From Terriglobia bacterium (GTDB lineage: Bacteria; Acidobacteriota; Terriglobia; UBA7540): a stretch of 5,747 bases of DNA. The notes under the pieces are model-generated. The model did not search any database. It worked only from the letters and a program-made list of their open reading frames with translations, and was not told the origin of the DNA. Positions within the stretch are counted from its first letter, which is position 1. Each line of letters begins with the position of its first letter. This document shows, piece by piece, positions 5,005 to 5,747 of the stretch. The position numbers were made by a program, and so were the translations under genes. Location of the stretch: positions 1 through 5,747 of the forward strand of contig JASHTR010000143.1 of assembly GCA_030040455.1 (NCBI GenBank), read 5' to 3'.

Positions 5005-5747
5005 TCATTGTCCATCCGCCGGGAACACCGTATGCCTGGGTGCTGGCATAGAAACGTTCCCTTTGCGCTCCTTCCAAAGAACGGCGTTGAGCACGGCAGA
5101 GTTCACCGCGTCCGCGTGCGAAAAATCCATCTTCTCGGATTCCTTTGCGCCCGGAGCATTCGCTGGATTGGTCTCGTAAATGAGGCCATTCTTCTTGTTG
5201 CGATAATCAGCGTTAAAGGGTAGCTGATTTCCGGCGCCCGAAAAGAGCGCAATCACGGGGGCGCGCGCATCGTCGAGATTCATCGGGGGCAGCCCCAGAA
5301 GTGCTTCCATCGTGCGGACCACGTTGACGGTGGTATAAAGATGATGGTCCACGAAAGGATGCCGCCTGGAACCCGGTGAATACTTGCTGATCACCAACGC
5401 CGTGCTGCGGTGGGCGTCCACGTGGTCGGGGCCGTCCTGCGCGTCATCCTCCAGAACGCAGATCACCGTGTCATCCCAATAAGGGCTGTGGGAAACGGCG
5501 TCTACCACGCGCCCCACCGCGAGATCATTATCCGCGACCGACGCCTCCGGCTTGGGCCAGCCTGGCCGCGTGCCTGCGGTATGATCGTCGGGCATCCGCA
5601 GAATCACAAACTGAGGAAGCTCGGTCCCATGGCCTGTCTCGCGGGCCTGCACGAAATTGCGGAACTCGTTCATAAATTCATCCGTGCGCAACTGGTCGGG
5701 ATAATCAAGACGAAAATCGGCATAATCAGGGTCGAAATGCCTGACAA
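5005..5747 (-). CDS. C-terminal part of a phosphoesterase / alkaline-phosphatase-superfamily protein (continues past the right edge)
   Basis: The minus strand is open from the right edge to the TGA at 5007-5005, giving 246 residues. An internal TTG at 5691 is not a likely start, because the reading continues upstream as RHFDPDYADFRLDYPDQ. The sequence looks like the catalytic C-terminal half of the phosphoesterase family (PF04185-like), in the form annotated as a YncE-like beta-propeller joined to an alkaline phosphatase domain. Candidate metal ligands are in MPDDHTAGT (about 5571-5597) and EDDAQDGPDHVDAHR (5407-5451). HHLYTTVNVVRTMEALLGLPPMN and the ending MPAPRHTVFP also match my memory of that group. 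Such proteins usually carry a signal peptide and act outside the cytoplasm on phosphate esters, but the N-terminus, nucleophile and propeller are not in view. The substrate is unknown. The gene converges on the glucokinase gene with 6 bp between stops and no visible terminator. Confidence 0.85.
   Translation of the reverse strand, partial: VRHFDPDYADFRLDYPDQLRTDEFMNEFRNFVQARETGHGTELPQFVILRMPDDHTAGTRPGWPKPEASVADNDLAVGRVVDAVSHSPYWDDTVICVLEDDAQDGPDHVDAHRSTALVISKYSPGSRRHPFVDHHLYTTVNVVRTMEALLGLPPMNLDDARAPVIALFSGAGNQLPFNADYRNKKNGLIYETNPANAPGAKESEKMDFSHADAVNSAVLNAVLWKERKGNVSMPAPRHTVFPADGQ

Noticed and set aside
1..5747. Defence, toxin-antitoxin, phage, CRISPR or biosynthetic-cluster content.
   Set aside because: Every substantial coding region is accounted for by a housekeeping or metabolic family. 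I saw no regularly spaced direct repeats, transposase, integrase or small paired genes.

Overview
The window reads as an ordinary chromosomal housekeeping segment from a GC-rich bacterium. Six protein-coding genes fill almost all of it; two of them run off the window edges. There are no RNA genes, insertion sequences, CRISPR arrays or phage genes that I can support. The partial protein at the right edge closely resembles, from memory, the C-terminus of large YncE-like/alkaline-phosphatase-superfamily proteins that are common in Acidobacteriota. Together with the base composition this makes an acidobacterial source plausible but not proven.

Layout. Positions 1-811 (minus strand) hold the N-terminal 270 residues of glutamyl-tRNA synthetase (gltX). 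A 35-bp gap follows, centred on a perfect palindrome that contains a TATAAT box on each strand. To its right, three plus-strand genes are tightly packed: hemB (847-1821), rsmB (1838-3196) and a YcbL/glyoxalase-II-like metallo-beta-lactamase-fold hydrolase (3186-3821). The gaps are 16 bp and then an 11-bp overlap, so they probably form one operon. Positions 3822-4014 form a 193-bp intergenic stretch dense in inverted repeats, including a 94-bp composite palindromic element (3861-3954). A ROK-family glucokinase (4015-4998) follows. Only 6 bp after its stop lies the stop of a convergent minus-strand gene (5005 to the right edge), the C-terminal part of a phosphoesterase.

How the genes fit together. 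GluRS makes Glu-tRNA. In bacteria that use the C5 pathway this is also the precursor of 5-aminolevulinate, the substrate of HemB, so the divergent gltX/hemB pair sharing one promoter region may link charged-tRNA supply and tetrapyrrole synthesis. That link is inference, because no hemA or hemL is in view. RsmB (rRNA modification), the small hydrolase and glucokinase have no obvious shared pathway.

I found no convincing new multi-gene system. The two places most worth a second look are the symmetrical divergent promoter at 830-843, which would leave hemB almost leaderless, and the REP/BIME-like element at 3861-3954.
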